Below are positions 14,006-14,945 of a stretch of DNA of 14,945 nucleotides, piece by piece. How positions within the stretch are numbered: the stretch's first letter is position 1; each line of letters begins with the position of its first letter. Position numbers and translations under genes: made by a program. Below the pieces are notes generated by a model. It had not been told where the DNA came from and searched no databases. It saw only the letters and a program-made list of their open reading frames with translations. Source of the stretch: an uncultured Sphingobium sp. (GTDB lineage Bacteria; Pseudomonadota; Alphaproteobacteria; Sphingomonadales; Sphingomonadaceae); assembly GCA_946479185.1 (NCBI GenBank), contig CAMLFF010000044.1, positions 1 through 14,945 of the forward strand, in the 5' to 3' direction.

Positions 14006-14945
14006 CTAGAAGCGTTCCAGACGATAGGGATAGGGGTCGATAATCGGGCTGTTGCCAGTCAGCAGATCGGCAGCGAGCTCGCCCGCTGCAGGGGCCGTGC
14101 CAAAGCCATGACCGGAGAAGCCCGTCGCCAGCATCAGCCCCGGAATCTGTGCGACCGGGCCGACGACTGGCAATGAATCCGGCGTAACGTCCATCATGCC
14201 AGCCCAGGTCTCGACAATCTCTGCCTGTGCGAAGATCGGCCAGGCAGCGCTGATATTGTGCATCGCTTCGGCATTGATGCCCGCATCGACAGGAGGATCG
14301 ATCGTCCGCACCCGCTCGAACGGCGATATACTGTTGCCTGACCAGCCGCGACGCGACAGCAGATCGGCAAAAAATTCCCGTCCAAACGATATCCGCAGCA
14401 AATGGCGCTGATGCTTGAGCGCTGGCAAATAGCGCGCGCCCAGCAAAAGATGATCGAGCGTGATCGGCGCCTTGACCGCGCCGCGCTGAGAAATCGTAAA
14501 GCCGCCATCGAGGCGTTTACGGAAGGAGAAATCAGGGCCGCCCACTGCAATGCCGGTTGGCCCCTCCATAGGCGCCGTGCGCATGACGGAGAGGAGAAGC
14601 GGCAGGATCGGCAGCTCCACGCCATGTTTTTTCAGGAAGCGCCGCGACCACATTCCGCCTGCGAGGAGCACCTGATCGCAGCGGATTTCGCCCTGTTCCG
14701 TGACCACGCCACTCACCTTGCCACCCGTCAGCGCAAGCGTGCGGACGGCGCAATTCTCGATGATGATCGCGCCTTTGCGCATCGCACCGGCCGCAATGGC
14801 ACTGGCAGCGAGCGAAGGCTCCGCGCGTCCATCAGAAGGCGTGTGAATGGCGCCCGCCCAATTGCCGCGACCGCCGGGCACGAGGCTATCGAGCTCGCGC
14901 TTGCTCAGCAGGCGTGAATCCAGCGCAAGATGATCGACCGATTTC
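14006..14945 (-). CDS. DAO-family FAD-dependent oxidoreductase, C-terminal part
   Basis: About 313 C-terminal residues are present; the N-terminus with the expected GxGxxG FAD motif lies beyond the right edge. Visible blocks are LVPGGRGNWAGAIHTPSDGRAEP and IRCDQVLLAGGMWSRRFLKKHG (central FAD-domain turn). The C-terminal signature is ETWAGMMDVTPDSLPVVGPV then GLMLATGFSGHGFGTAPAAGELAADLLTG. This is the DAO group of glycine/D-amino-acid oxidases, sarcosine oxidase-like and gamma-glutamylputrescine oxidase-like flavoenzymes, which oxidise C-N bonds of amines and amino acids. It ends in TAG, 11 nt from the end of the converging AraC gene. It may belong to the same amine-catabolic region, but the substrate and operon cannot be judged from this fragment. 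Confidence 0.88.
   Translation of the reverse strand, partial: KSVDHLALDSRLLSKRELDSLVPGGRGNWAGAIHTPSDGRAEPSLAASAIAAGAMRKGAIIIENCAVRTLALTGGKVSGVVTEQGEIRCDQVLLAGGMWSRRFLKKHGVELPILPLLLSVMRTAPMEGPTGIAVGGPDFSFRKRLDGGFTISQRGAVKAPITLDHLLLGARYLPALKHQRHLLRISFGREFFADLLSRRGWSGNSISPFERVRTIDPPVDAGINAEAMHNISAAWPIFAQAEIVETWAGMMDVTPDSLPVVGPVAQIPGLMLATGFSGHGFGTAPAAGELAADLLTGNSPIIDPYPYRLERF

Noticed and set aside
1..14945. CRISPR array, tRNA/rRNA, insertion sequence or phage attachment site
   Set aside because: No regularly spaced direct repeats, cloverleaf-like sequence, transposase or integrase coding sequence was seen on either strand.

Overview
The window looks like chromosomal DNA of a GC-rich alphaproteobacterium, most likely a sphingomonad (Sphingobium/Novosphingobium/Sphingopyxis-like). 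The reasons are the codon usage, the TonB receptor with an N-terminal EIVVTAQKR segment, the short class I NrdA, the membrane-anchored helix-hairpin-helix protein, and a CCAGCG(A/C)AGGCTGG hairpin repeat in an intergenic gap. This is inference from sequence style; no taxonomic marker gene is present. I see no tRNA, rRNA, CRISPR array, insertion sequence or phage gene.

Layout. Positions 1-839 (minus) hold the 5' end of a Bcr/CflA-like drug efflux transporter and a small membrane-anchored helix-hairpin-helix protein. Positions 1290-3218 (plus) encode the class I ribonucleotide reductase alpha subunit. It is preceded by a promoter with two candidate NrdR boxes 32 bp apart and followed by a long imperfect hairpin. 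No beta-subunit gene is next to it. Positions 3409-6710 (plus) hold a TetR-type regulator and a TonB-dependent outer-membrane receptor, which ends in a good intrinsic terminator. A non-coding gap (6711-7321) carries two inverted copies of a REP-like hairpin.

Positions 7322-12688 (minus) form an accessory catabolic locus. In transcription order it runs: APC permease of the ethanolamine-permease type, class III PLP enzyme with phospho-lyase (ETNPPL/PHYKPL) signatures, APH-fold small-molecule kinase, a second TetR paralogous to the first, and an SDR dehydrogenase. An almost identical palindrome, GACT(A/G)TAGTC, lies in front of both the PLP-enzyme/kinase pair and the SDR gene, which suggests one repressor for both transcripts. 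A divergent AraC-type regulator (12897-13994) and a converging, truncated DAO-type FAD oxidoreductase (14006 to the window end) close the window.

Working model (inference). The TonB receptor and permease import a hydroxylated amine or amino acid. The kinase phosphorylates its hydroxyl, and the PLP enzyme eliminates phosphate and ammonia to give an aldehyde or ketone. The SDR and/or FAD enzyme process the carbon skeleton or related amines. The same kinase plus phospho-lyase logic is known for hydroxylysine in mammals and for aminopropanol/ethanolamine phosphate in some bacteria. The substrate here cannot be read from sequence.
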